From: Paramecium sonneborni
Taxonomy: Eukaryota; Ciliophora; Oligohymenophorea; Peniculida; Parameciidae
Direction of reading: 5' to 3'
NCBI GenBank assembly: GCA_905182985.1
Contig: CAJJDN010000129.1
Span: 103,369 to 167,368, forward strand
Length of the DNA: 64,000 nt
Both the position numbers and the translations under genes were made by a program. Shown here piece after piece: positions 13,968 through 25,698 of this stretch. Position 1 is the stretch's first letter. Each line of letters opens with the position of its first letter. Under the pieces are notes generated by a model that was given only the letters and a program-made list of their open reading frames with translations, did no database searches and was not told the DNA's origin.

Positions 13968-14612
13968 TCATAATAATTTCAAATGGCCAGTCACTTAATC
14001 AATTAGATCACAATCAGCAGGTCCTATTGCACAAACTGTTTAACTTCCTGGTTCAACCTCAAACTAGTGAATTCATTATTACTTATGTTCTACCAGCATC
14101 TGTTACTATGTATGTAATTAATCCATTCTGTCTTGCTTTTGCTTCTATATTATGCAATTCTTATTAACTTTCACATTTCACTACTACCTTTGCTTAACCA
14201 CTTCCTTCCCATTTTAATAACAAATCATAATTAGCATTTAATAATTATTTATATGCTCCCAATACTATACATTTATTAAAACATTAAATATACCTGCATG
14301 TCCTGTTTATGCTGCTATTTTACCTATTCCCATTTTTAGATCCATTCTCACTACACAAACCATTTTATATCTCTTATCAAATTACTCTCCTGGTGGTTTT
14401 ATGTTATCAAAATTTATATCAAAAGGAATTGCATCAATGTTTGTAAATAATCCAACATTTTATTTTTTTATTTGCTATCCTTCTTATAATGCTAATAGTA
14501 ATTCTACTGCTTATTCTACACTATCAGCACTTGGTAATACTTAAGCTATTTATTCTTCTGAAAAACTCAAATTTAAAAGTTCATTCTTTATTTATTATTT
14601 AGTCTGATCCAT
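13968..14612 (-). CDS. PTRH2: peptidyl-tRNA hydrolase 2 with N-terminal UBA-like segment
   Basis: ATG 14612, TGA 13968-13970; introns of 29 nt and 19 nt leave exactly 199 codons (198 aa). The PTH2 core runs from ~85: KMVCVVRMDLKMGIGKIAAQ with TGHA, then KWEGSGQAKVVVKC, TYIVTDAGRTQ, EVEPGSQTVCAIGP and LIDQVTGHLKLL. These are the PTH2 signatures, including the catalytic-region Lys/His and the TDAGRTQ motif. Residues 1-50 (FSEEQIAQVLPSADSVEQAV) look like a UBA helix bundle, where many eukaryotic Pth2 proteins have a membrane anchor. The enzyme releases peptides from stalled peptidyl-tRNA. The 19-nt intron is near the lower size limit. Confidence 0.95.
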
Positions 14613-14824
14613 TTTATCTAATAAATATTATATAAAAATTATATGTAATAATTACAAAGTAAATCTTAAGAAAAAGAAATGAGCTTCTAAATAATAATTA
14701 TTTTAATTTAATCAAGTAATATGTTTTAATTGAATTATTTTTCATTTATATATTGTTACTTAATTAAATAACAAACCAGTACTTATTTATATATTTTATA
14801 AATGTAGCACTCATATTAATTAAA

Positions 14825-15289
14825 ATGATTGTCTCCAATAAGGTACAAGTCTAAGTATTTAGAATGATTTATAGAAATTTCATTTTTTTAAGCGATAAAG
14901 ATGATTCTGTAGAAAATACATAATATTCTCCAATAATATGATTTAACAGATAGAGAGAGAAATAAGATGAATAATCTCTTAGTAAAACTGAGTTTGAATA
15001 CATAAAATAGTATAATAATAGATTAGAGATTATAAAAATAAGAAAATCAGATTAGTATTCATTTTAATACATTGTTTAGAGGTGAGAAACCTTCAGTAGA
15101 TTGTTTTTTTTAAAATCTTTCTCTACAAGTGTATTGGATTTCGTATTCTTTAATCTTTTGAAAATTAATCTATATATGCTTTTAGGCAGGTATACGAGGG
15201 AGTTTAAGAGTAGATTAAGTAGATTAGCAAAGACCCATTTGATTTTTATTATAATTTAATAATAAAAAGAAATCAAACAAATTAGTTGA
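14825..15289 (+). CDS. unrecognised truncated gene or pseudogene
   Basis: Plus-strand coding-like frames between PTH2 and the DYRK kinase. ATG 14825 leads into an acidic segment, and a frame at ~14940-15075 (KQDEQSLSKTEFEYIKQYN) continues after a possible 18-nt intron (~15080-15097). That passes into a Phe/Leu-rich stretch (RLFFLKSFSTSVLDFVFFNLL) and a basic segment, ending at TGA 15287. A TGA near 14938 needs a 41-nt intron or is a lesion. The short length and abrupt end look like the remnant of a larger membrane protein, but I cannot name the family. Confidence 0.3.
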
Positions 15290-15473
15290 ATTAAATAGCA
15301 GAAATTAATTCACTTGAAACGATGAGTCTTAATTATATATATATATAGCAAAAATTGTATTTTTTTAATTAATTGCCTCTTAATGATTAAAACATCATTC
15401 AAATGGAAATTTTTTTTTTTTTTTTCTTATTGTTTATTTGAATGAACATTTTAATCTGAGGAATGGAAATATC

Positions 15474-17556
15474 TCAGAACTCTGGTTGGTCTTCATAAAA
15501 AGAGGAAGTACTACTTTAATTAGATTAAGTATCCAATTTTGCAAACAAGTCCTCAATATCAAAAATGAAGTCTATTTAGTTTTCTCCTGTCAAAAATGGG
15601 TGTTAACTAGCATCCTAGGCAGACATCCTAGCAGTTGGTTCCCATTCAAGACATTTTTACACGAAATCTAGAAATTAATAAAATGTTGGTTAATCTATAA
15701 AATAAATATATATATATATAATAATACCTTTTGTAGATTATTAATTATAATATTAAGCTAGATCTGTAAGTTTCTTTATTGGATGTGTTGCATTATAACC
15801 TTCTTTGGTTTAAATTTAAGGAAATTCTTTTGTGAATTGCTCTCTGGATTTTAGTTAAAAAGTATTATTTTGAAGTAAGTTAAAGTATTTTTTGGAAGCA
15901 GGAGCATTCTTAACATAACCTTACATAGCTAAAATAATAATATTATATTCTATTACATATTATAGGACTTGTAACTTGAATGATTCTTTCCAAACAAGAA
16001 TATTAGTCCCAACATGGAAAAAGTGGACTACCAAATAATAATTCTACAGCAATACAACCTAAACTCCAAATATCAATTTTAGCTAATAATTTATGTTATA
16101 AAATATTTTTACTATTATAATTGCTATTCTCTAAAATAATTTCTGGAGCTCTATAGAATCTACTTTAAATATAAATATATGGGTGTTTCTCATTCATAAA
16201 ACAACTTGATCCAAAATCTATAATTTAAAGAGAACAATCATCTAAAATAGGTTATTTTTATTCTATCATTATATTTTCAGGTTTTAAATCTGCATGAACA
16301 ACTCCACATTGTTCTGAAACTTATAATCCTGTTACTATTTAATTGAGAAATTTTCGGACTAGTGACACACTAAATCCTTCATATTTATTAGCTTTCATCA
16401 CTTCAAGCAAATTTTATGCCATCAAAGGGAAAACTAGGCATGCATGCTTCTTGTGTAAAAATTAATCATTTAGTTGTATTATACAATTTTTTTAAATATT
16501 TTATTCTTTAGAGAAAGTCTATAGAGTTCTTAAAACACGAATTTCTATTTTTTATTATTAATGAAATGCATGTTAATTTTTTATTATCTATTTATTCTCA
16601 TAATTGATACCTTGATTGCTACTTATTATTTTGTTCCTTCTATACTACATTTGATCACTTAGCCAAATGTTCCTGCACCTAGGAGAGCTTCACAAATATA
16701 TGTTCTTAACAATAGATCTCACATAACTTACATATTCTTTTTGCTGTTGTATAATTTGTCATATTATCTGATAATGAGATCATGATTTGCATTGTCATAA
16801 CCATCATTATATTTTCCTATCCAATTTTAACTATTATTACCTTCTTTTGGAGAAGTAAGAATTCTCACAGGCATTTATATAGGTTTGCCATTGAATTTCT
16901 ATAAATAATCCTTATAATGCGATGTAAATTATTTAACAATCTTGAAAATAGTCATCTCAAATTTTATACCCTTAATCCACATTTGTGAGGAGTGAAGGAA
17001 TGTTGAGCACTGGAAGGCCACTTCTGGAACCCTCCCAGTAAACAGATGGTTATACCATCTTATTAAAATTTGGACATTATTTATATTAATTATTTGATAT
17101 TTTACTATCTTATATATAATACTTCCTCTAATCTCATTCTTTCCCTTTCTATCTAATTATTATTCATTTTACTATAATATTATTCCTAATACTTTTATAC
17201 TCTAATAAATCTTATTCTAAATTAAATTCATAAAAATATTCATTCAAATTAACTATTCTTTTTAATTCTTTCTCTATTTCAAAGTTTATTCAATTGTTAT
17301 TCTCATTCAATCTATCTTCAATTCATGTTTTATCTTCTCTAATTCATCTATAATAACCATTTATACTATCTTACTATCTTTGAAACTTCTTCAACAATCT
17401 CACAATCAATAATTCAACATAACTAATTTCTTTATTTTTATTAAGAATTTTTTCACATTTTTAATTCTCTCATTAATATTTCAACATTTTAAACTTAACA
17501 TTAATCATTTCATCTTAACTCTTAAATTCTTACTCATCTTAATCTTATTCATTCAT
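15474..17556 (-). CDS. DYRK-family dual-specificity protein kinase
   Basis: TGA 15474-15476. Clear kinase core with small introns removed: GAGTFGQVIKC glycine loop, VAIK lysine, KIEIRVLRTL helix C, VVHADLKPEN catalytic loop, DFGSSCF, YIYIQSRFYRAPEII activation loop, KIDIWSLGCIAVELL, and WEPTARMSAQDASQHPF near the end. HADLKPEN, SSCF and the YxYxQSRFYRAPE loop (second Tyr is the autophosphorylated one in DYRKs) identify the family, and NDGYDN upstream matches the DYRK N-terminal box. A 29-nt intron (~16945-16973) joins the core to an upstream exon, so the start is far beyond the ATG at 16955. The best start seen is 17556, in a charged leader whose exons I did not fully resolve. Confidence 0.85.
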
Positions 17557-18266
17557 TATATTTATTAATTTTAAATAAAATAAATTAGAATTACACTAAA
17601 TAATTCTATCAAAATTGTTTATTTTTATTAAGATATTTAATTTATCAAATAAAACTTTTGAAAACCTTTAGGTTATGATTAAATTTTGTTTACATTAAAT
17701 TACATAATTGTTTAATTGCAAATTTTATTTTTATTCTTAATTTAATATTATAATCCAATTAAAATTAAAAATACTTTAAATGTGATAAGACAAATTATAC
17801 AATAATACTTGATGCGTTTTAAGATCAATAATTTATAAAAATTGTTTTAGATTAATAGGAAATAAATAATATTAAAATAATCATCAATAAGTTCTTAGAT
17901 AATATTTTATTAAAATTTTGCAGGCTAGCAATAATCATAAAAATAACGTAAACATGAAAAACAGGTAGATTTCTTTTATTTAATAATAAATAATTATTAT
18001 TACCTAAAAAGAAAACATATAAACATTTTTGGATAAAAATTTTGTTCATCCTTTACATTATTTTATTACTGTTTATAAAAATATGTAATATACAAATGTA
18101 TTTTTTATTCTCATAGCATTATTTTTAATTATGTTTAAATAATTTGTGATCTTCGAAATGTCAAATTAAGTACAATAATTTGAAGTGTTATGTATTTAAT
18201 TATTCATTTTTTTATAATTTGAATTAAATGGGACTCAGGTCATGAATATTTAATTCTTATATAATA
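17557..18266. other. intergenic spacer
   Basis: About 700 bp of AT-rich DNA between divergent genes (DYRK and histidine kinase). A 65-codon hydrophobic minus-strand frame (17852-18049) lies in it but shows no coding character. Nothing else supported. Confidence 0.5.
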
Positions 18267-20753
18267 ATGTTAAAAATTTATTAATTCATAGTAAAGTTCT
18301 TTTTGCATCCAGAAGAAGTGTCAAATGAATTGGAGCCAAAAAAAATAATGAATTTGTGGACATTATCATTTAGGAATTTAGATATTGAAGAGAAATACAC
18401 AAATAAGGAGAAAAAAAGAATAATTGTGCTTTTTAGACTCTCTTACTTGATACATTTCTTCATAAATTTTATCTACTTTATTAATAATCAGTTTGTATTG
18501 AAAAATTAAGTTGTAGCATATTTAAGAATAGGATTTAGTTTTTGGCATATAATTTGCCTAATTTCACAAGCCAATATACAAAAAATCCAATATAAATATT
18601 TTATATCTATATCAGAGATAGTGAGTGCCTTTATAACAATATTGATTACATATGTTTATATATAAGCTTAATTGTTAAATAAGCAATGTAATTAATAAAC
18701 AACTGCCTAAGCTTTAAGTGGTGGAATATAAACAGGAATTATAATAATTAGTTATTTAATAGTATGTCCATTGTGGTTTTGTTAAGGATTAATTTTGATA
18801 GCAGCAACAATATTACTTGTTGGTTTGATTGGGATAATTGATTCAATTTATTGGACATTTTATGTATTACTGATTATGTTGTTTATTTTTTTTCGTTCTT
18901 TAGAATATTACAAAAGATTGGATTTTTATAAAATATGTTAACAAACTTCGAATTTGAATGCATGCAAAAATATATTTGATAAAACAGTTCCAAATTCAAT
19001 TTTGATTTTAACAGAATAAAATGATGATTTATAAGATTCTACAAATACAGGTAAAGAAATGAAACTGATATACACAAATGATTTTGCAATAAAATATCTT
19101 TAAGTTTCTGATGAAAATGAGATCATTAAAAAGTTAAAGTGTATTTATATATAAACTGAATAAGAATCTGAATAAGAAACATATAATAGTTGTGTGAGTA
19201 TTTATGATATTCTTTAAAAAAAATTAAATCAAGTAGAGGAATAATTTTAATAAACCTAAAGTAATAGATCATCAGTAATAAAGAATGAATATGATATTTC
19301 AGATGTTAGTGATTACTTTTTATGTTTTAAATTGGATTGTTAATGTAAAGTATAATTATCTACAAAGCCATAAGTAAAAATTAAATCTCATTTTGAAATT
19401 CGTATTTTAAATTGCATTTGGGAAAATAAACATTCAATTTTAGTTATAATGAATGATATATCTGAAAAAATAAGATTAAAACATTTAAAAGAAATGGATC
19501 ATTACAAGGATAGATTACTAGCTACAGTATCTCATGATTTAAAAACTCCATTAAATGGGATGATGATTGATATTGATATAATGTAGCATATTTTATAATA
19601 AAAGTCATAAATAACAGTTAACAACATCGATTAATTATGTATTCATTTGGATGAATTTCATTAATCTGGTTAATTATTATTATCTATGATAAATGATTTA
19701 TTGGATTATAGTTAAATAAATAAAGGTTAATTAAGATTAATACCTAAGAATTTCAATTTAAATAATACATTTAAATTTATAAATTAATTGTTGAATAGGT
19801 AATCGATAGAAAAAGGAGTGAAACTAAATTGGTATAATACAATTGATGATTAAAACAGTATATTATTAACAGATGAAACACGTTTAAAGTAGGTTTTGAT
19901 AAATTTGGTAGCGAATGCTATTAAATTTACAATGCAAGGTGAAATTTAAATTATGGCAATCTATCATCCTGAATCAGATTTAATAGAATTATCTGTTTAA
20001 GATACTGGTTATGGGATTCCAGAGGAAATCTAAAAGAATTTGTTTAAATTATATAGTACTTATGATATTGGTAAAAATAATCGACATGGAGTTGGTTTGG
20101 GTTTAACAATCAGTTAATAATTGGTATCTCTTTTAGGTCCATCAGATAAAATTGAACTTAAATCTTAAGTTGGGAAAGGATCGACATTTAAATTTAAGAT
20201 TTTTAGAATATTAAAGTAATCACTTGAGAATTCAATTCAGGAATAAGACTTATATTAAAAGTAAATTGTTCCTTAATTTCCTTCTTATAAAAATCTTAAT
20301 TCTATTAAAAAGAAAAGATCTTAAATTAAAAAGGCTTAAACATATTATAAATTAGAAACAACACCTGACGATTCATTTAAAATTCTTATAGTAGATGATA
20401 CTCCATTTAACATAATTGCTTTAAGTGCTATGTTAAATTAAGTAATGATTAATTGCAAATTATTTAAAGCTTTTAATGGAAAATAAGCATTCGATTTATA
20501 TTCTAAAGAATAAATGAATATAATATTTATGGATGTTAATATGCCAGAAATGGATGGTTATTAATGTACTTCTGAGATTAGAAAATTTGAATAAATTTAA
20601 AAACTATCTTAATCAATTATTGTTATTGTTACAGCCTTTTCAGGCTAAGATGATAAACTTAGATCTTAAAAATGTGGAGCTAATTATTATTTAGAAAAAC
20701 CTCTAAACATGGATGACCTTAAAAAAGTTATGAAAAAATTCGGAATTTTGTGA
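18267..20753 (+). CDS. membrane-bound hybrid histidine kinase with receiver domain
   Basis: Frame open from ATG 18267 to TGA 20751-20753 without introns, 828 aa. Residues ~55-230 have about five to six hydrophobic helices (LFRLSYLIHFFINFIYFI, FITILITYVYI, LILIAATILLVGLIGII, FYVLLIMLFIFF). A variable cytoplasmic sensor region follows. HisKA H-box ATVSHDLKTPLN is near 423; HATPase motifs are N-box LINLVANAIKFT (~546), G1 VQDTGYGIPEE and G2 GVGLGLTISQQ. The C-terminal receiver (~706-822) has DD in ILIVDDTPFN, phospho-Asp in IFMDVNMPEMDG (~754) and Lys in LEKPL. All key residues for autophosphorylation and Asp transfer are present. The ligand is unknown. The ATG at 18267 is the first in frame; residues before ~15 are uncertain. 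Confidence 0.92.
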
Positions 20754-20933
20754 CTGTTTATTTAAATTTGTTTTAGATAGTTTATTTTTTAGTTTTATCA
20801 TTATGTTATACTAAAAATATGCTTAAATAGCATTATTTATTTCTTTATAATCTTATATATAATAACTAATACTTAATTCATACTTAACTGTATTAAAATA
20901 ATATTAATAGTTCCGCAATTTAATTATTAATAA

Positions 20934-22273
20934 ATGATGAGATTAAATATAACGAGATTGAGTAAAAGAATCAATATGAAACCTCCATCAGAAAATGATT
21001 TCAGCACTTTATTAATTGCTAAAAATACTCCAATTCGTTAGCTTTCAATATGTAAAATGAATTAATAAATTAATTAGCAACTCGTTCATCAAAACATTCT
21101 TAATTTGTTAGAAAGCTACCTACTAATTAAAATTAATAATCCTAATAATTAACTAGCAGAACAATATCAGTAAATGATACAAATTTACATGGAGAACCTT
21201 TGAGAGAAAAACAAATTTCAATAAACAATATGTCTAATAAAAAGAAATCCTCAAGAAGATTAATTGGTTTATAAACTTAGCCTAGTTTAATCATGTAAGA
21301 ATAATACATTAATAAGTAAACCAAAGTTTGCAGATATTAAATATGAGATCATTGATATCTATTAATTATAAATAGCTGAACCAAAAATATTATTCAAAGG
21401 CAATAGGGATACATGTCATCTTCAGAAAATTGTCATTATTGGTTAATCTATCTCTCTTAATAAATAATTAATACAAAAAATTAAATCTGAATGCATTCTA
21501 GTCTTACTAACTAACAATTTATCTTAAATAGATGAACAATATGATTGCATAATATAGCCACCTCATATATATCCAAATGATATTTTAAGCTATTAAAGAA
21601 ATATGAATTAGATTTGGATCAATGTTAATCATTTGATACATATATTCAAATAGCCAGAACAAATTTTTATGATAGATGAAATTGCTAACGAAAATAATAC
21701 TTTTGGTATTGAAGAATTAAAAAATAAAATATTATATTAAGGAAATTGTAGAATGATTCATCTATTTCTTTAAAAAGATAAACCAAGTCTATAAAAATTG
21801 TATTATGCATTATGTCACATATTTAAATATGAATAATAAGATTTAATATAATTGAATCTTAAAAAGACATTGTAAGAATGTTCTGAAAATTGTCTATAAA
21901 TTTAATCAAAACTAACATACCTTTAAAAGGTGATTGATGTAAAGAGTAAATTGAAATAGTAATTTAAAAAGGAGCAAATTTCAATAGACTCTCCTGAAAA
22001 TAGAGCAGAAACGTAAATAATATTTAATAAATTAGTTTGAGAGATTGTGTAATAGAATATATAAAGAGTCGGTCGACAAATAAAATAACTGGTATGTATT
22101 ATATAATTGGAGATCAAATAATGAGAAATATAAAATTTTTTCGTAAAAGATAAGAAGATAAGTATTATACTGAAAAGAAACATTAAGAAACATTGTAGAT
22201 ACTATAAAATACACTATAACCTATAAAGCATGCTCATATTTGTTAATAATAATATGCATTTTATTTACTATGA
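20934..22273 (+). CDS. hypothetical protein
   Basis: ATG 20934, TGA 22271-22273; introns of 26 nt (~21055), 22 nt (~21294) and 23 nt (~22015) leave exactly 423 codons (422 aa). The N-terminal ~120 residues are Ser/Gln/Asn-rich and basic (KKKSSRRLIGLQTQP). From ~130 on there is a folded-looking region (KPKFADIKYEIIDIYQ, then ILVLLTNNLSQIDEQYDC and FKQPEQIFMIDEIA), possibly alpha/beta, followed by Lys/Gln-rich helices. I see no membrane segment and recognise no family. Its stop is only 20 bp from the stop of the uL15m gene. Confidence 0.65.
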
Positions 22274-22293
22274 AATTATATATGATAAATAAC

Positions 22294-23288
22294 TCAATCT
22301 ATGTTTAAGGATATTTTTTTATACACTACTGGTTTACGTTATCTAATTTTATCTTTACCACATCCAGGTTCTATAACAGCTGGGTATTTAAAATTGGTTA
22401 GATCAAGTGTATTTACTTATTTTTCTTCTTATTATTTTTGTTTCTAAGTTATTTTTACAAAAATATACCTTCTTCTTTTTTTCTTTTTTAGCAGTTTCAA
22501 CAGTTTCAGCTACTTTCAATTAAACTTTGATAGTATCAACATCTAATTTAGCTAATTCTTCTAATTTCTTTTTTTCTATTTCATCTTCAATTACCCATTT
22601 AGGTTTAATATAATTTGAAATAGCTCCTCTTTCTTCTGTTCTTTAGATGGCTTCTACAGCTCTTGAAGGTGGAAGAGCTGCTCTTAATTCTAATGGATAT
22701 TTATCAGGGAATAAATGTTATCTTAAAAGAAGAGGTGTAAAATAAACAACTTTAACTTGACCTCCAGCATTTTTGATAGCCTCAATAGCAGTTTTAGAAG
22801 CATCTGAGACTTCAATAGTTAAAGGAGTATTTAATTCAGCTAATCTTTCAGCACCTCTCGCCAATAATTTAACTCCATATTTGCATTTACTAAAAATTCT
22901 TGATTCTAACATATCTCTAATTTAGATAGGTTAAGTGGCATCAATTCTACCTTATTTGATTCTATCAACAATTTGACAAATATTAACTTCTCTATAAATT
23001 TCTAGACTAAAAAGATTGAATAATAATTAAATACCTAGGTTTAGCTCCCCATTTAGGTAATCTTCTAGTTAAAGGTGTTTAACCTCCTTCAAATTTAGGT
23101 GGTACTCCTGCACCTGAACGTGCTCCTTATCCTCTTTATCCTCTACCACAAGCATTTCCTCTTGTACCACTTCTTCCCCATCTCTTTTATATTTTTCTAG
23201 CTCCTGGATTATCCCAAAGGTTATTTAAAGTGAATGGAAGATCAGATGGTATAGGTGGAACTTTACGTTCTGCTGTTGTTGCAAACAT
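22294..23288 (-). CDS. MRPL15: mitochondrial ribosomal protein uL15 (L15)
   Basis: ATG 23288, TGA 22294-22296; introns of 28 nt (~23020) and 25 nt (~22450) leave exactly 314 codons (313 aa). Residues ~20-90 carry the bacterial-type L15 signature: LWDNPGARKIQKRWGRSGT, GNACGRGQRGQGARSG, PPKFEGGQTPLTRRLPKWG. A second conserved region (LLARGAERLAELNTPLTIEV) matches the L15 C-terminal fold that binds 23S rRNA. A Lys/Glu-rich extension follows, as in mitochondrial homologues. The type is organellar and not the cytosolic uL15, so a mitochondrial large-subunit role is likely although no strong presequence is evident. Confidence 0.92.
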
Positions 23289-23359
23289 AAAACATATTAC
23301 CCTTAATTTTTATAAGGTTTGAAACATTTATTCAATAATTAAAATATATATATAATTAA

Positions 23360-24487
23360 ATGAGATAAAGTGTTGGAGTAATGAGAAATAAAACACATTT
23401 ACTATTTAAATATAAAGATGAATAAAAATAATAAGCTAATAGATTCAAAAAAACTAATGATCTTCATATTTCAAGTTAATATTAATTTATATCAATCATT
23501 AGAACCAAATACATTATTGTTAGAAAACTCTGGTGAATCTACTGCTAGCAATTTCTCTATTGAAATGTAACCTCATAATAAAGGATTACCATCTGAATGG
23601 GCTAGTCAATATGAAGATTGTTTAGATAAAATAAAATAAGTTTAAGAAATTCGTATATTATTATATACTAATTTTTATAGTTAAGGAACTTTAAGTTCTA
23701 GGATCTAAAAGATTGAAGATGTAATTTGGTGATGCCACAGCTTTAGAGAAATTGATTTATGAAAACAATTAAAAGGCTACATAAGTATTATTTAACTAAT
23801 TTATAGAAAATTATGGAATGTGAAAAATATACTGAATTTATTGCCAATTATAGAAGTGATAACGAAACACCAAGTGATTAGAGAAGTATTTCTATCATCT
23901 TTATTTATAGTTCGTATGAATATTAATAGAGCATTGGCTTAATAAATTTAAGAATTAACTAATGCTTTAAGAAATCAATAAAAAAGAATGGTTACTATGA
24001 TTAAATAAATTAATAAAGATGATGGAGGTATCTATTCAAAATTAGAATTAGGAAATTTCTTAAAATTAAGTGAATAAAAATAACAAGAAATGAAAGTTGC
24101 CGATGATGAACTAACATAAGCAGAAGAACAAATGTATGATGACATCATTTCTGAAAGGTTTACTTTATATATCTTATCTATTAATAGAGATTAAGAAATC
24201 AATAAACTAGTTACCATGATTAATGAATTAGCAGAAGTGTTTAAAACATTAAATTAATTGGTTATTGATTAAGGTACTATTTTAGATAGAATTGATTACA
24301 ATATTGATTAAGCAGTTTTCAATGTTAAAAAGGCTAATTAAGAATTAGTAAAAGTACTACTCTTTTTTAATTATTTAATTAGGCAGAAGCATATTAAAAT
24401 TCTCCTTTAGCAAAAAGATGTATTGTAATACTTATAATTATGATTGCTATTTGCAGTGTTTTATTGACCATAAAATATTCAAGTTGA
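23360..24487 (+). CDS. STX16: syntaxin-16/Tlg2-like Qa-SNARE
   Basis: ATG 23360, TGA 24485-24487; six introns (28, 28, 22, 25, 30, 29 nt) leave exactly 322 codons (321 aa). The order is an N-terminal segment with HLLFKYKDEQ, the syntaxin-16-like GLPSEWASQYEDCLDKI start of the Habc bundle, helical Habc, then the SNARE helix RDQEINKLVTMINELAEVF...NQLVIDQGTILDRIDYNID with the zero-layer Gln. A single C-terminal transmembrane helix (CIVILIIMIAICSVLLTI) follows. Syntaxin 16 family members act in endosome-to-trans-Golgi fusion. It converges on the kinase gene 46 bp away. Confidence 0.92.
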
Positions 24488-24533
24488 AATCATTATTTAT
24501 TATATCAAATAACATTTGTTTAATAAATGAATA

Positions 24534-25698
24534 TCAAATTTAAATGCTTTATTCTAAAGACTTTAAAAGATTCAATCCTTCTTTTGCAAGAATTCTTATG
24601 CTTATATCTTTCTCAAGCATTTTGCATAATAAATCATGCAAAGGATGATCTTTTAATTAAAGAGAATACTGACATTTCATGTTTACCAACTAAATCTCTT
24701 CAAGAGAATTTCCTTGAAACAGTTTCTTACCATACATTCTAATAATTATTATTTGCTCTACAATTCATATAGAATACATCCCAAACTGAAAATGTCACAT
24801 TTTTCTGTTGAAATTACATTTTCAAACACTTCTGGGGCTATGTATCCTGGAGTCCCTGCATTGTATTCTTATTTTTCTATCTTTGTTGCAAATCCAAAAT
24901 CTATTATAGTTAAAAATTTATGATCTCTTTCAAATAATATATTCTCTGGCTTTATATCTCTATGTATGAATCCATTCAAATGAATATATTCCAAAGCTTC
25001 CAATATTTACTGTTATTATTTATTTAATTTACTTTTAATATATTAATGATTTCTTTTACACATATTTTTTTATTGTATCTCATATATTTAGCCAAAGATT
25101 CTCCTTCTATGTAATTCATTATTATGTATGAATCAGCAAATCCTACATAAAACTCTTTCATCTCTATTATATTTTTATGTTTCAAATTTTATAAAGCATA
25201 TAATTCATTATTGAAGAACTATAAATTTATTTTTAATGTTTTATACACTAACTATATTTTTTGAATTAATTGCCATCTTCTTAGCAATATATTTCTTATT
25301 ATCAACATAGCTCTCTATTAACAAAACCTTTTTTATAAATAGCTGTGTACTTCACTATAACTTCCTAAACCTACTGTATCCAATAATTTGTAAAGAGAGT
25401 CCATTTTATGATAACCTATTTTACCATCTAAGCTATTTTTTAATTTTAAACAATTCTCATGATTCATGTCAAATTATTTCCATTTTTCTTTTAACAAAAT
25501 CTTAAACCCAAAGAATTTCCCTTATTAGAATATCCAGAAAATTAACATTTTATTCTAAAATGCTATCTTATATTTGATAGAATCTTTTTACTAAAATACT
25601 TTTAAATAAGTTATTACTTTTCCAATAAGTATATAACCTTCCTCAATATAAACTTCATACTAATGATCAAAGAAATAGTGCTTAGTTTTACAAATCAT
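24534..25698 (-). CDS. Ser/Thr protein kinase with N-terminal PH-like domain
   Basis: TGA 24534-24536; ATG 25698 ([17 protein letters not shown]). The first ~85 residues are in one frame with the kinase and look like a PH beta-barrel ending in its helix ([21 protein letters not shown], then [11 protein letters not shown] and [11 protein letters not shown]). The kinase follows: GLGSYSEV glycine loop, [56 protein letters not shown]. The catalytic Asp, DFG and APE are intact. A 23-nt intron (~24750) is needed before MYGKKL. The exon between the glycine loop and AKKMA (~25290-25360) is not fully resolved. The branch is CAMK-like. PH-like plus kinase is an architecture seen often in ciliate kinases. 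Confidence 0.8.

Noticed and set aside
15438..15671. 77-codon plus-strand ORF
   Set aside because: Antisense to the C-terminal exon of the DYRK kinase, which carries clear kinase motifs.
16990..17065. GC-richer segment with a perfect AGATGGT/ACCATCT hairpin and a nested stem, first read as a structured ncRNA
   Set aside because: On the minus strand it is an exon in frame with the DYRK kinase through a 29-nt intron, and it does not match snRNA, SRP, 5S, RNase P or tRNA features I know.
17852..18049. 65-codon hydrophobic minus-strand ORF
   Set aside because: Length and Ile/Leu/Asn composition are expected by chance in this AT-rich spacer.
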